This document shows positions 8,811 through 17,261 of a stretch of DNA of 64,000 bases, in pieces. Source of the DNA: Variibacter gotjawalensis (GTDB taxonomy: Bacteria; Pseudomonadota; Alphaproteobacteria; Rhizobiales; Xanthobacteraceae). Under the pieces are notes generated by a model. That model ran no database searches. It saw only the letters and a list, made by a program, of their open reading frames with translations, and had not been told where the DNA came from. Location of the stretch: positions 3,053,501 through 3,117,500 of the forward strand of contig NZ_AP014946.1 in assembly GCF_002355335.1 (NCBI RefSeq), written 5' to 3'. The translations under genes and the position numbers were made by a program. Numbering within the stretch: the stretch's first letter is position 1; each line of letters opens with the position of its first letter.

Positions 8811-9761
8811 ATGGTTGTCGTTCTCGACCACTCGACCAAGCCGCGCCACCCCGAAAAGGCGGCGCGCGCTGACACCCCGATCCTGCGCAAACCCGACTGG
8901 ATTCGGGTCAAGGCGCCGGGCTCGCGCGGCTTTGGCGACACGCATAAGATCGTTCGCGAAAACGGCCTCGTCACGGTCTGCGAAGAGGCCGGCTGCCCGA
9001 ATATCGGCGAATGCTGGGAAAAGAAGCACGCCACCTTCATGATCATGGGCGACACGTGCACACGCGCGTGCGGCTTCTGCAATGTGAAGACCGGCCTGCC
9101 GGGCGCGCTTGATCTTGCCGAACCCGAAAAGGTTGCTGACGCGACCGCGAAGCTCGGCCTCAGCCACATCGTCGTCACGTCGGTCGATCGCGACGATCTC
9201 GCAGATGGCGGCGCCGAACATTTCGCCAAAACGATCACGGCAATCCGCAAAGCGTGCCCGACGACAACGATCGAAGTGCTGACTCCGGACTTCTTGCGCA
9301 AGCCAGGCGCGCTCGAGACCGTCGTTGCGGCAAAGCCGGACGTCTTCAACCATAATCTCGAAACGGTGCCGTCGCGCTATCTGACGGTGCGACCGGGCGC
9401 GCGTTATTTCCATTCGATCCGGTTGCTGCAGCAGGTCAAGGAACTCGACCCGCAGATGTTCACCAAGTCCGGCATCATGGTTGGCCTCGGTGAAGAGCGG
9501 AACGAAGTATTGCAGCTGATGGATGATCTGCGCAGCGCGGATGTCGATTTCCTCACCATCGGCCAGTATCTGCAGCCGAGCCGTAAACACGTCGCACTTC
9601 AGCGCTTCGTCACACCGGATGAATTCAAGGCTTACGAGACGATTGCGTACACCAAGGGCTTCCTGATGGTGTCGGCGTCACCGCTGACGCGTTCATCGCA
9701 CCACGCCGGCGACGACTTTGTGCGCCTCCGTGCTGCCCGCGAAGCGCAGCGCCGCTCCTGA
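8811..9761 (+). CDS. lipA: Lipoyl synthase
   Basis: A radical-SAM enzyme that inserts two sulfurs into octanoyl groups on lipoyl domains, making the cofactor of PdhB, PdhC and other 2-oxoacid dehydrogenases; 316 residues. The auxiliary cluster ligands are Cys57, Cys62 and Cys68 ([12 protein letters not shown]). The radical-SAM cluster is Cys83, Cys87 and Cys90 (CTRACGFC). The C-terminal RSS motif is present as [11 protein letters not shown]. The ATG at 8811 gives the usual short N-terminal extension. It is followed after eight bases by a P-loop gene and then by a RatA-type gene, a run that is probably one transcript. Confidence 0.97.
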   Translation: MVVVLDHSTKPRHPEKAARADTPILRKPDWIRVKAPGSRGFGDTHKIVRENGLVTVCEEAGCPNIGECWEKKHATFMIMGDTCTRACGFCNVKTGLPGALDLAEPEKVADATAKLGLSHIVVTSVDRDDLADGGAEHFAKTITAIRKACPTTTIEVLTPDFLRKPGALETVVAAKPDVFNHNLETVPSRYLTVRPGARYFHSIRLLQQVKELDPQMFTKSGIMVGLGEERNEVLQLMDDLRSADVDFLTIGQYLQPSRKHVALQRFVTPDEFKAYETIAYTKGFLMVSASPLTRSSHHAGDDFVRLRAAREAQRRS

Positions 9762-9769
9762 GTGCGGTT

Positions 9770-10279
9770 ATGCAGCGCGTGCTTGTGATTGGGTGCTCCG
9801 GCGCCGGCAAGTCGACCTTGGCGCGCGTACTGTCCGAAAAACTGCAACTGCCTCTGCACTCGCTGGACCAAATGTTCTGGCAACCGGGTTGGACGGAACC
9901 TGACGGGAAGCAGTTTGCCGCGCGTGTCGCGACGGTGGCGGCCGAACCCAAGTGGATCATCGAAGGCACATTTCTCGGACATGCGGGAGAGGTCCGGCGC
10001 GAACGAGCGGAGGCAGTCATTTGGCTCGATTTCCCGCGATGGACTTGCCTCGCCGGGGTGCTGACAAGAACTCTTCAGAACTACGGCCGAGTGCGATTCG
10101 GTATGGCTGAAGGTTGCCCCGAGCGATTTGATTGGGAATTTCTGCGCTACATTTGGACCTTCAACCAAATTCAACGGCCGGGAATTGTCGAATACGTTGC
10201 CCGACTGCGGCCGGATCAGAGGCTGATTGTACTTGCCTCGCGCCGGAGTGTGACCGCGTTTCTTGGCGGGAAGAACTAA
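9770..10279 (+). CDS. P-loop nucleoside kinase-like protein (topology-modulation/FlaR-like)
   Basis: A 169-residue cytoplasmic P-loop protein. The Walker A motif GCSGAGKST is at residues 8-16. A lid-like region with EPKWIIEGTFLGHAGEVR and the strand AEAVIWLDFPRW follow, a pattern shared with adenylate-kinase-like proteins often annotated as DNA topology modulation protein or FlaR. The substrate is unknown, and the name FlaR is a historical label, not a function. It starts eight bases after lipA, and its stop overlaps the next start (TAATG), so it is translationally coupled to the RatA-type gene. Confidence 0.78.
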   Translation: MQRVLVIGCSGAGKSTLARVLSEKLQLPLHSLDQMFWQPGWTEPDGKQFAARVATVAAEPKWIIEGTFLGHAGEVRRERAEAVIWLDFPRWTCLAGVLTRTLQNYGRVRFGMAEGCPERFDWEFLRYIWTFNQIQRPGIVEYVARLRPDQRLIVLASRRSVTAFLGGKN

Positions 10280-10743
10280 TGCCGCAATATCGAACCAGCC
10301 GCCGCGTTGCCCACAGCGCCGAGAACATGTTCGATCTCGTCGCGGACGTTGAGCGCTATCCGGAATTCGTGCCGCTTTGCGAGAAGTTGCGCATTCGCCG
10401 TCGCGCCGAAGGCGGGGAGGGCACGGATATCATCGTTGCCGAGATGACGGTGTCCTACGCTGTGCTGCGCGAGACCTTCATGAGCCGCGTGACGCTCAAC
10501 AAGCCGAACCTCAAGATCGGCGTCGAGTATCTCGACGGTCCATTCAGCCGTCTCGACAATCGGTGGAGTTTTACCGTGCTCGACGAGACGTCGTGCGACG
10601 TCGCGTTCTTTATCTCGTACGAGTTCAAGAGCCGCATGCTCGGCATGGTGATGGGCAGCGTCTTCGACGCTGCCTTCCGCCGTTTCGCCGACGCGTTCGA
10701 GAAGCGCGCCGACCAAATTTACGGCCGCGCCGTGAAAGCGTGA
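10279..10743 (+). CDS. RatA/COQ10-type START-domain protein
   Basis: A 154-residue single-domain protein of the START/polyketide-cyclase fold. It starts MPQYRTSRRVAHSAENMFDLVADVERYPEF, with later FMSRVTLNKPNLKIGVEYLDGPF, as in bacterial RatA and mitochondrial Coq10. Coq10 binds ubiquinone and supports its use in respiration; RatA was described as a ribosome-association toxin. In alphaproteobacteria the coenzyme-Q-binding role is the likelier reading. The start overlaps the stop of the preceding gene (TAATG). No partner antitoxin (RatB) follows: the next gene is convergent, four bases away. Confidence 0.85.
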   Translation: MPQYRTSRRVAHSAENMFDLVADVERYPEFVPLCEKLRIRRRAEGGEGTDIIVAEMTVSYAVLRETFMSRVTLNKPNLKIGVEYLDGPFSRLDNRWSFTVLDETSCDVAFFISYEFKSRMLGMVMGSVFDAAFRRFADAFEKRADQIYGRAVKA

Positions 10744-10747
10744 CGGA

Positions 10748-11635
10748 CTATTTCTTCTCGAGCGCTGCCGTCTGCTTCTTCAACGCTTCTTCGAATGCAG
10801 TCTCCATCGTCGCCGCGTAAGTGTTGAACTCGCCCGGCTTGATGAATGGGTTTGGGGCGCCATCGCGGATCTGCTCGCGCTTCTCCTTCATGCCGAACAT
10901 TTCGGGATGTGGCGCGAGGAAGATATCGGCTTTGATGTCGCGCGCACGCGCAAACGTCTTGCGATAGTCCTCGACGATGGTCGGATGCGTCGGCTTGCCG
11001 ACGAGCTTGTTGAGCGCGACCGTGCCGCTACAGAACAGAAACGCCGTGTAGTCCTTGCCGTTTTCTTTGACCGGGATCATCCAGCTCGTGCAGCCAGGCG
11101 AGTGGCCTGGCGTCATCACGGCCGTGATCGTCGTATCGCCGACCGTGATCTTGTCGCCCTCGCCGACAACGCGGTCGACTTTCACGGCCGGAAAGTCGAG
11201 CGCCTTCTCATCCTCTTGTCCGGGATAGTAGCCGCCTTCGAGGATCGGCTTGTCGAGCGCGCTCGCAGCGAGCGGAGCGCCGCTTTCTTTCTTCAACTCC
11301 GCAAGCCCCGCCGCGTGATCGAGATGCGCGTGCGTGTTGAGGAGTTGCTTCACGTCGGTGAGTTTGAAGCCGAGCTTTTCGATATTCGCTTTGATCTGCG
11401 AATTGGCTTCCACAAGTCCCGTATCGATGAGGATGTGGCCTTGCGGCGAGGTGATGAGCCACGAACCAAGCCCTGCAGTCCCGACGTAGTGGATGTTGCC
11501 GGCGACGCGAAACGGCTCAGTCGGCGCATTCCAATTTGCCTTAAGTTTGTCGAGCAAATCCTTCAGCGTCTGTGCTTCGGCACTGACCGTCGTCATGCCC
11601 AAAGCAAAAAGGAAAGCAGCAGCAGCCCGTTTCAT
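10748..11635 (-). CDS. Subclass B3 metallo-beta-lactamase (BJP-1-like)
   Basis: A 295-residue secreted metallo-hydrolase, with a signal peptide at about 1-21 ending SAEA. All six B3-type zinc ligands can be placed: His102, His104, Asp106 and His107 in THAHLDH, His178 in PGHSPG, and His243 in APHPEMF. The sequence also carries GGYYPGQ, GCTSW, FFCSGT-like FLFCSGTVALN and the tail GAPNPFIKPGE, all of which I recall in BJP-1 of Bradyrhizobium. Known members hydrolyse penicillins and carbapenems in the periplasm; activity of this one is inferred. It is last in a minus-strand group after ispDF and cinA, with 69 bases between it and cinA. Other MBL-fold esterases are less likely given the HxHxDH plus SPGCTSW pattern. 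Confidence 0.85.
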   Translation of the reverse strand: MKRAAAAFLFALGMTTVSAEAQTLKDLLDKLKANWNAPTEPFRVAGNIHYVGTAGLGSWLITSPQGHILIDTGLVEANSQIKANIEKLGFKLTDVKQLLNTHAHLDHAAGLAELKKESGAPLAASALDKPILEGGYYPGQEDEKALDFPAVKVDRVVGEGDKITVGDTTITAVMTPGHSPGCTSWMIPVKENGKDYTAFLFCSGTVALNKLVGKPTHPTIVEDYRKTFARARDIKADIFLAPHPEMFGMKEKREQIRDGAPNPFIKPGEFNTYAATMETAFEEALKKQTAALEKK

Positions 11636-11704
11636 GGCGTTCCTCGTTTCTTATGATTCCGCCGCCAATAGCACACCGACAACACGGCGAGATTTAGCCA
11701 TCAG

Positions 11705-12190
11705 CTAAGACGCAATTTCCCGCAACAGGTCGAGCGCTTCGAGTACGGATCGTCGCCGGATTTCCGCACGCCCAAGATCGCCGAACCGCTTCTCGCGATG
11801 GAGCGTCTTACCGCTTCGCGCGGCAGCAAAGTGCACGAGGCCGACAGGTTTCGCCGCCGAGCCGCCACCCGGACCGGCAACGCCCGTGATCGCGACAGCG
11901 GCCGAGACGCCGGCGCGCTCTTGTGCGCCCCGCGCCATCGCCTCCGCCGTTTCGCGGCTCACCGCGCCGTGTGCCTCCAACACTTCGGCGGACACGCCGA
12001 CGAGTGCCATCTTTGCAGCGTTGGAATATGTAACGAACCCGCGGTCAACGACTTCTGACGAACCGGGAATTTCTGTCAACGCGCCGGCGACAAGCCCGCC
12101 GGTGCACGATTCCACGGTCGCAATCGTCATCTTGCGTTCGCGATAGAGCGCCAACGTTCGCTCCGCGGACGCGATGACTTCGGTGTCCAT
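11705..12190 (-). CDS. CinA C-terminal domain protein, nicotinamide-nucleotide amidohydrolase
   Basis: A 161-residue stand-alone CinA C-terminal domain (PncC type). The enzyme deamidates nicotinamide mononucleotide to nicotinic acid mononucleotide in pyridine nucleotide recycling. Family landmarks are TVESCTGGLVAGALTEIPGS near residue 25, ETAEAMARGA, and AITGVAGPGGGSAAKPVG. The N-terminal competence-damage (MoCF-like) domain is absent, which is common. The start lies two bases after the ispDF stop, so the two are likely cotranscribed; this pairing is common in Hyphomicrobiales. Confidence 0.92.
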   Translation of the reverse strand: MDTEVIASAERTLALYRERKMTIATVESCTGGLVAGALTEIPGSSEVVDRGFVTYSNAAKMALVGVSAEVLEAHGAVSRETAEAMARGAQERAGVSAAVAITGVAGPGGGSAAKPVGLVHFAAARSGKTLHREKRFGDLGRAEIRRRSVLEALDLLREIAS

Positions 12191-12192
12191 CG

Positions 12193-13362
12193 CTATTTGC
12201 TTTCGGGTAAACGCACGGTCGCGGTCGCCATCGCGGCAATCCCCTCGCGGCGACCGATAAAGCCGAGTTGCTCCATCGTCGTCGCCTTGATCGCCACCCG
12301 GTCGGCCGTGATACCTGCGATCTCGGCGATGCGCGCTCGCATCGCGTCGCGATGCGGTCCGACGCGTGGCGCTTCACACAGTAGTGTCGCATCGAGCAGC
12401 GTGATGACGCCGCCGCGTTGCCGCACGCGCTCTGCCGCGAAAGCGAGGAAGCGGTCGGATGACGCGCCGCGCCACTGTTCGTCTGAAGGCGGAAAGTGCG
12501 AGCCGATATCGCCGTCCGTGATCGCGCCGAGAAGAGCGTCAGTCAGCGCATGGAGAACAACGTCGGCGTCTGAATGCCCGGAAAGTTTTTTCTCGTGCGG
12601 AATGCGCACGCCGCCGAGCCAGACATGATCGCCATCCTCGAAGCAATGCACGTCGAAGCCCGTCGCAGTACGAACGTCCGTGAGTGCGGCCTTCGATGCG
12701 CGCGAGTCGGGCAGGTCGTCCGGAGTTGTGATCTTCACGTTGGAGCGCTCACCTTCGAAAATGTTGACGCGGAGGCCTGCCCATTCGGCAAGCGCGGAAT
12801 CGTCCGTAAAGCCGTCGCGCCCTTCGTCGGCGGCGCGGCGATGCGCATCGAGCAGGGGAGCGAAGCGAAAGGCTTGAGGCGTCTGCACAGTCCGCAGACG
12901 AGACCGGTCAGGGGTATCGATCACGAGATCGTCTTCACCAACGACCTTCACCGTGTCCACAACCTGCAGTCCAGGGACCGCAGCGCCGAAGGTTTGGGCG
13001 GCCGCTATCGCATTTGTGATCAGTTCCGCCGTCGCGAAGGGGCGTGCGGCATCGTGCACCAGGACGATATCGGGCTTCAGCGCGGCCAAGGCTTCGAGGC
13101 CGGCGCGCACCGAGGCTTGTCGGGTGGCGCCGCCCGGCACCGCGGGAAGCGTCTCAATTCCGCTTAGGGAGCGAGCGAATATCTCACTGTCACCGGATCG
13201 TATAACTGGCTGAATATGATCGATATTCTCGTGAGAAGCGAAAGTCGCGATTGCGGCACGGACGATCGGCAAACCGTCGAGATAGCGATATTGCTTCGGG
13301 CTTCCGCCGAAGCGGGATCCGCTCCCGGCGGCGACAATAACAGCAGCAACTTTCGGCCTCAT
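12193..13362 (-). CDS. ispDF: Bifunctional IspD/IspF enzyme
   Basis: A fused MEP-pathway enzyme of 389 residues for isoprenoid precursor synthesis. The N-terminal IspD part (about 1-225) is the 2-C-methyl-D-erythritol 4-phosphate cytidylyltransferase, with AAGSGSRFGGSPKQY and LVHDAARPF. The C-terminal IspF part (about 228-389) is the 2-C-methyl-D-erythritol 2,4-cyclodiphosphate synthase, with metal-binding GFDVHCF and SGHSDADVVLHALTDALLGA. The fusion is typical of alphaproteobacteria. An ATG lies 45 bases further upstream, but the start at 13362 is chosen because MRPKVAAVIVAAG begins the first strand directly. It is divergent from dusB. Confidence 0.95.
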   Translation of the reverse strand: MRPKVAAVIVAAGSGSRFGGSPKQYRYLDGLPIVRAAIATFASHENIDHIQPVIRSGDSEIFARSLSGIETLPAVPGGATRQASVRAGLEALAALKPDIVLVHDAARPFATAELITNAIAAAQTFGAAVPGLQVVDTVKVVGEDDLVIDTPDRSRLRTVQTPQAFRFAPLLDAHRRAADEGRDGFTDDSALAEWAGLRVNIFEGERSNVKITTPDDLPDSRASKAALTDVRTATGFDVHCFEDGDHVWLGGVRIPHEKKLSGHSDADVVLHALTDALLGAITDGDIGSHFPPSDEQWRGASSDRFLAFAAERVRQRGGVITLLDATLLCEAPRVGPHRDAMRARIAEIAGITADRVAIKATTMEQLGFIGRREGIAAMATATVRLPESK

Positions 13363-13468
13363 CCACAGGCCCTCGTCCAAGCACCCGCAAAGCTGGTTTT
13401 TTTGCATTGCAGCACTTGATGCGCTATCACGAATTGACTAAAGTCTGAGCAGAACATGGTTCGCCTAA

Positions 13469-14524
13469 ATGATGGGCATTGCGCCACACGCAGCAGTTGG
13501 TGACTTGGAGCGGTTGCCTTTCTCTATAGGGCCGATCGCGGTCGCCAATCGGGCACTGCTTGCCCCGATGTCCGGCGTTACTGATGCCCCATTTCGCCGT
13601 CTTGTCGCAAGGCTCGGCGCAGGGGCTGTAGTATCCGAGATGACCGCAAGCGAACTTCTTGTTCAAGGCGACGCTGATGCCTTTCAACGGCTGCATGCCG
13701 GCGGAGCAGGTCCGCACATCGTGCAGCTCGCAGGGTGCGAGGCCCAATGGATGGCGGAAGGAGCCCGAGTCGCCGAAGCCGAAGGTGCTGACGTCATCGA
13801 CATCAACATGGGCTGTCCGGCGCGCAAGGTTACAAACGGTTACTCGGGTTCTGCGTTGATGCGCGATCTCGACAACGCCGAGCGTTTGATCGACGCGACC
13901 GTCGGAGCCGTGTCGGTTCCCGTTACGCTGAAGATGCGACTCGGCTGGGATCACGACACGCTCAACGCTCCGGAACTCGCACAGCGCGCTGAGGCTGCCG
14001 GCGTTGTGATGATTACGGTGCATGGCCGGACCCGCTGCCAGTTCTACAAGGGCAGTGCCGATTGGCGTGCCGTTCAGGCAACGCGCGCAGCCGTGAATAT
14101 TCCGGTCGTCGTCAACGGTGACATCACGAACGGCATGAGCGCGGCAGAGGCACTCGACAAATCCGGCGCGGATGCCGTGATGATCGGCCGTGCGGCCGTC
14201 GGACGTCCATGGCTGGTCGGGCAGGTGGGGGCGTATCTGCAATCCGGTGCAAAGCCGGGCGCAAAGCCGAAAGACCCGAGCCTGTCGGCGCAGCGAGACA
14301 TGCTGCTCGAACTCTACGACCGAATGCTAGCCCTTCACGGTAAGGCGGTCGGTGTTCGCCATGTGCGTAAACATCTGCGTGCGTCTCTCGATGTAGCTGC
14401 CGGGCCGGGCGAGCGGCTGCAAGACCTTCGCAAGGAAATCCTCACGTCAGATGATCCCACTAGGGTCTCGGCCAGCGTCGTCGATTTCTACGACGCGATA
14501 GAACAAGAAAGGTGCGCCGCATGA
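13469..14524 (+). CDS. dusB: tRNA-dihydrouridine synthase DusB (NifR3)
   Basis: An FMN-dependent reductase that makes dihydrouridine in tRNA, 351 residues. It shows [14 protein letters not shown] at about 31-44, the catalytic Cys in NMGCPARKV near 114, the phosphate-binding [11 protein letters not shown], and [10 protein letters not shown]. This gene is the nifR3 of rhizobia and heads the ntrBC operon there, as here. The stop overlaps the ntrB start (ATGA). The start is ATG-ATG; the first is taken, but the second is equally possible. Confidence 0.95.
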   Translation: MMGIAPHAAVGDLERLPFSIGPIAVANRALLAPMSGVTDAPFRRLVARLGAGAVVSEMTASELLVQGDADAFQRLHAGGAGPHIVQLAGCEAQWMAEGARVAEAEGADVIDINMGCPARKVTNGYSGSALMRDLDNAERLIDATVGAVSVPVTLKMRLGWDHDTLNAPELAQRAEAAGVVMITVHGRTRCQFYKGSADWRAVQATRAAVNIPVVVNGDITNGMSAAEALDKSGADAVMIGRAAVGRPWLVGQVGAYLQSGAKPGAKPKDPSLSAQRDMLLELYDRMLALHGKAVGVRHVRKHLRASLDVAAGPGERLQDLRKEILTSDDPTRVSASVVDFYDAIEQERCAA

Positions 14525-15663
14525 GCATTGCGGAAGTCCACTCAGGCCTTGCCTTCTCGCCGTCCGATGCGGTCGTCCATGCGTTGCCGCATCCGATCAT
14601 GATCGTTGCGCAAAACGGCCGTATTGCCGACGCCAACGCCGCCGCCGAGTCGTTCTTTGCGGTGTCGAGCGCACTGCTGCGTCGTCAGGTCGTGCGCGAT
14701 CTCGTGCCGTTCGGCAGTCCGTTGCTGGCGTTGATCGAACAGGTGCGCAAACGCGGCGCGGCCGTGAACGAATATCGTGTCGACCTTGAAACGCCGCGCA
14801 ATCCCGGCGAACGCATCGTCGATCTGTACGTCGCGCCGTTGGCGGAGCATCCGGGGCACGTCGTCGTGCTGCTTCAAGAGCGCACGCGCGCGGACAAAAT
14901 GGATCGCCAGTTGACGCATCGTGGCGCAGCTCGCTCGGTCATCGCGCTGGCCGCAATGCTGGCGCATGAGATCAAGAACCCGCTGTCCGGTATCCGCGGT
15001 GCCGCGCAATTGCTCGAACAATCGAGCAATGATGACGACCGCGTTCTGACGCGTCTCATCTGCGACGAAGCCGATCGGATCGTGAAGCTCGTCGATCGCA
15101 TGGAAGTCTTTGGCGACGAACGCCCCATAGACCGCGAACCGGTCAACATTCACGCAGTCCTCGAGCACGTGAAGAAGCTGGCGCAGACGGGTTTCGGCCG
15201 TCACATCAACTTTGTTGAAGAATACGATCCGTCGTTGCCGCCGGTGCTGGCCAATCGGGATCAACTGATTCAAGTGTTCCTCAATCTCGTGAAGAACGCC
15301 GCCGAAGCCATAGGCGATACGCAAGACGGTGAGATTCAGCTGACCACCGCGTTTCGTCCCGGTGTTCGCCTGTCGGTCCCCGGCAACAGCGCGCGCGTTT
15401 CTCTGCCGCTGGAGTTCTGCGTGAAGGACAACGGCCCGGGCGTCAGCGACGATCTCTTGCCGCACCTGTTCGATCCGTTCGTCACGACCAAGACGAGCGG
15501 GAGTGGCCTCGGCCTTGCATTGGTTGCGAAGATCGTCGGCGATCACGGCGGCATCGTGGAATGCGAGTCGCAAGCACGCCGCACGACATTCCGCGTTCTG
15601 ATGCCGATGTATTCGACCGCACATTTAACAAAGCAGTCCGGCGCTACGCCAAGTGTGAAATAA
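14521..15663 (+). CDS. ntrB: Nitrogen regulation histidine kinase NtrB
   Basis: A 380-residue soluble sensor kinase that phosphorylates NtrC under nitrogen limitation. It has an N-terminal PAS domain (about 20-110, with [20 protein letters not shown]). The dimerisation/phosphoacceptor helix has the H-box [20 protein letters not shown], and the catalytic domain has N-box [14 protein letters not shown] and the ATP lid [12 protein letters not shown]. The ATG at 14521 overlaps the dusB stop. Signals come through PII (GlnB) proteins in characterised systems, with no PII gene in this window. ntrC follows after 12 bases. Confidence 0.95.
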   Translation: MSIAEVHSGLAFSPSDAVVHALPHPIMIVAQNGRIADANAAAESFFAVSSALLRRQVVRDLVPFGSPLLALIEQVRKRGAAVNEYRVDLETPRNPGERIVDLYVAPLAEHPGHVVVLLQERTRADKMDRQLTHRGAARSVIALAAMLAHEIKNPLSGIRGAAQLLEQSSNDDDRVLTRLICDEADRIVKLVDRMEVFGDERPIDREPVNIHAVLEHVKKLAQTGFGRHINFVEEYDPSLPPVLANRDQLIQVFLNLVKNAAEAIGDTQDGEIQLTTAFRPGVRLSVPGNSARVSLPLEFCVKDNGPGVSDDLLPHLFDPFVTTKTSGSGLGLALVAKIVGDHGGIVECESQARRTTFRVLMPMYSTAHLTKQSGATPSVK

Positions 15664-15675
15664 AGGTCTCCGCCA

Positions 15676-17112
15676 ATGGCAGCCAACATTCTTGTGGCCG
15701 ACGACGACACCGCAATTCGTACGGTGCTCAATCAGGCCCTGTCACGCGCCGGATACGAGGTGCGCTCGACCGGCAACGCGGCGACGCTATGGCGCTGGGT
15801 CAGCCAAGGCGACGGTGATCTCGTCATCACGGACGTCGTGATGCCGGACGAAAACGCTTTCGATCTTCTGCCGCGCATCAAGAAGGCGCGGCCGGAGCTG
15901 CCCGTCATCGTCATGAGCGCGCAAAACACATTCATGACCGCGATCCGCGCGTCGGAGCGGGGCGCTTACGAATATCTGCCGAAGCCGTTCGATCTCAAAG
16001 AACTCATCGCGATCATTGGCCGGGCGCTGTCGGAGCCACGCGATAGGCGTCCGCAGATGGGGAAACCGGAAGAGCTGGATTCGATCCCGCTTGTTGGCCG
16101 CTCGCCTGCGATGCAGGAGATTTACCGTGTCCTCGCGAAATTGATGCAGACCGATCTGACGGTGCTGATCAACGGCGAATCCGGCACCGGTAAGGAACTG
16201 GTTGCGCGCGCACTGCACGATTACGGCAAGCGCCGCAACGGCCCGTTCGTTGCGATCAATATGGCAGCGATCCCGCGTGATCTTATCGAGTCCGAATTGT
16301 TCGGCCACGAGAAGGGTGCATTCACGGGTGCCAACACGCGTAGCGCCGGCCGGTTCGAGCAGGCCGAAGGGGGCACACTCTTCCTAGACGAAATCGGCGA
16401 CATGCCGATGGAGGCGCAGACGCGCTTGCTGCGTGTTCTGCAGCAAGGTGAATACACGACCGTCGGCGGCCGCACGCCGATCAAGACCGACGTGCGTATC
16501 GTGGCCGCGACGAACAAGGATCTTCGCATCCTGATCTCGCAAGGTCTCTTCCGCGAAGACTTGTACTTCCGCCTCAACGTCGTGCCGCTGCGACTGCCGC
16601 CGCTGCGCGAGCGCAGTGAGGACGTGCCCGATCTCATCCGGCACTTTCTGACGATCGCCGAGCGCGAAGGTCTGCCGCCCAAGCGCGTCGATTCCGACGC
16701 GGTCGATCGCCTCAAGCGCTATCGCTGGCCCGGCAACGTCCGCGAGCTGGAAAACCTGGCACGCCGCATGGCGGCGCTCTATCCACACGAGGTCATTACA
16801 GCTGCCGTTGTCGATGCGGAGCTCAATCAAACATCGGCGGTGTCAGCGCCGGAGCCGCAGACCGAGGAGACCCTGAGCGCCTCGGTCGAACGGCATCTCG
16901 CGCGATACTTTGCGGGATTCCAGGGGCGTCTGCCGCCTCCTGGTCTCTACCATCGAATCCTCAGAGAGGTGGAACAACCGCTGCTTTCTGCTGCTTTGGC
17001 GGCCACCCGGGGCAACCAAATTCGCGCCGCCGACCTTCTAGGCGTCAACAGGAACACATTACGTAAGAAGATCAGAGACTTGGATATCCAAGTCTATCGC
17101 GGCGGCAGCTGA
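15676..17112 (+). CDS. ntrC: Nitrogen regulation response regulator NtrC
   Basis: A sigma-54 activator, 478 residues. The receiver domain (1-120) has phosphoacceptor Asp53 in [10 protein letters not shown]. The AAA+ domain (about 140-375) has Walker A GESGTGKE, the sigma-54 contact loop GAFTGA, Walker [12 protein letters not shown] and arginine-finger region [14 protein letters not shown]. The C-terminal Fis-type helix-turn-helix ends [15 protein letters not shown]. All motifs needed for a working sigma-54 activator are intact. It activates glnA, amtB/glnK and similar promoters in relatives. About 150 bases separate it from ntrY, enough for a separate promoter. Confidence 0.96.
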   Translation: MAANILVADDDTAIRTVLNQALSRAGYEVRSTGNAATLWRWVSQGDGDLVITDVVMPDENAFDLLPRIKKARPELPVIVMSAQNTFMTAIRASERGAYEYLPKPFDLKELIAIIGRALSEPRDRRPQMGKPEELDSIPLVGRSPAMQEIYRVLAKLMQTDLTVLINGESGTGKELVARALHDYGKRRNGPFVAINMAAIPRDLIESELFGHEKGAFTGANTRSAGRFEQAEGGTLFLDEIGDMPMEAQTRLLRVLQQGEYTTVGGRTPIKTDVRIVAATNKDLRILISQGLFREDLYFRLNVVPLRLPPLRERSEDVPDLIRHFLTIAEREGLPPKRVDSDAVDRLKRYRWPGNVRELENLARRMAALYPHEVITAAVVDAELNQTSAVSAPEPQTEETLSASVERHLARYFAGFQGRLPPPGLYHRILREVEQPLLSAALAATRGNQIRAADLLGVNRNTLRKKIRDLDIQVYRGGS

Positions 17113-17261
17113 GCCGAAGTTTCACGGCATCCCCATGAAATTGGGGATGCTGCCGTGGATTCGTCGCAATCCGGCAACATTGTTGTACAAAAGCACCAAC
17201 AACTCGGGACGCTGACTCGGCCGCTAATGTGGCGCCAGGCGAGACCCGTGCTGGATTTTGT

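Noticed and set aside
10279-10743. RatA-type protein as the toxin of a RatAB toxin-antitoxin pair
   Set aside because: No RatB-like gene follows; the next gene is a convergent metallo-beta-lactamase. The COQ10-like role fits better.
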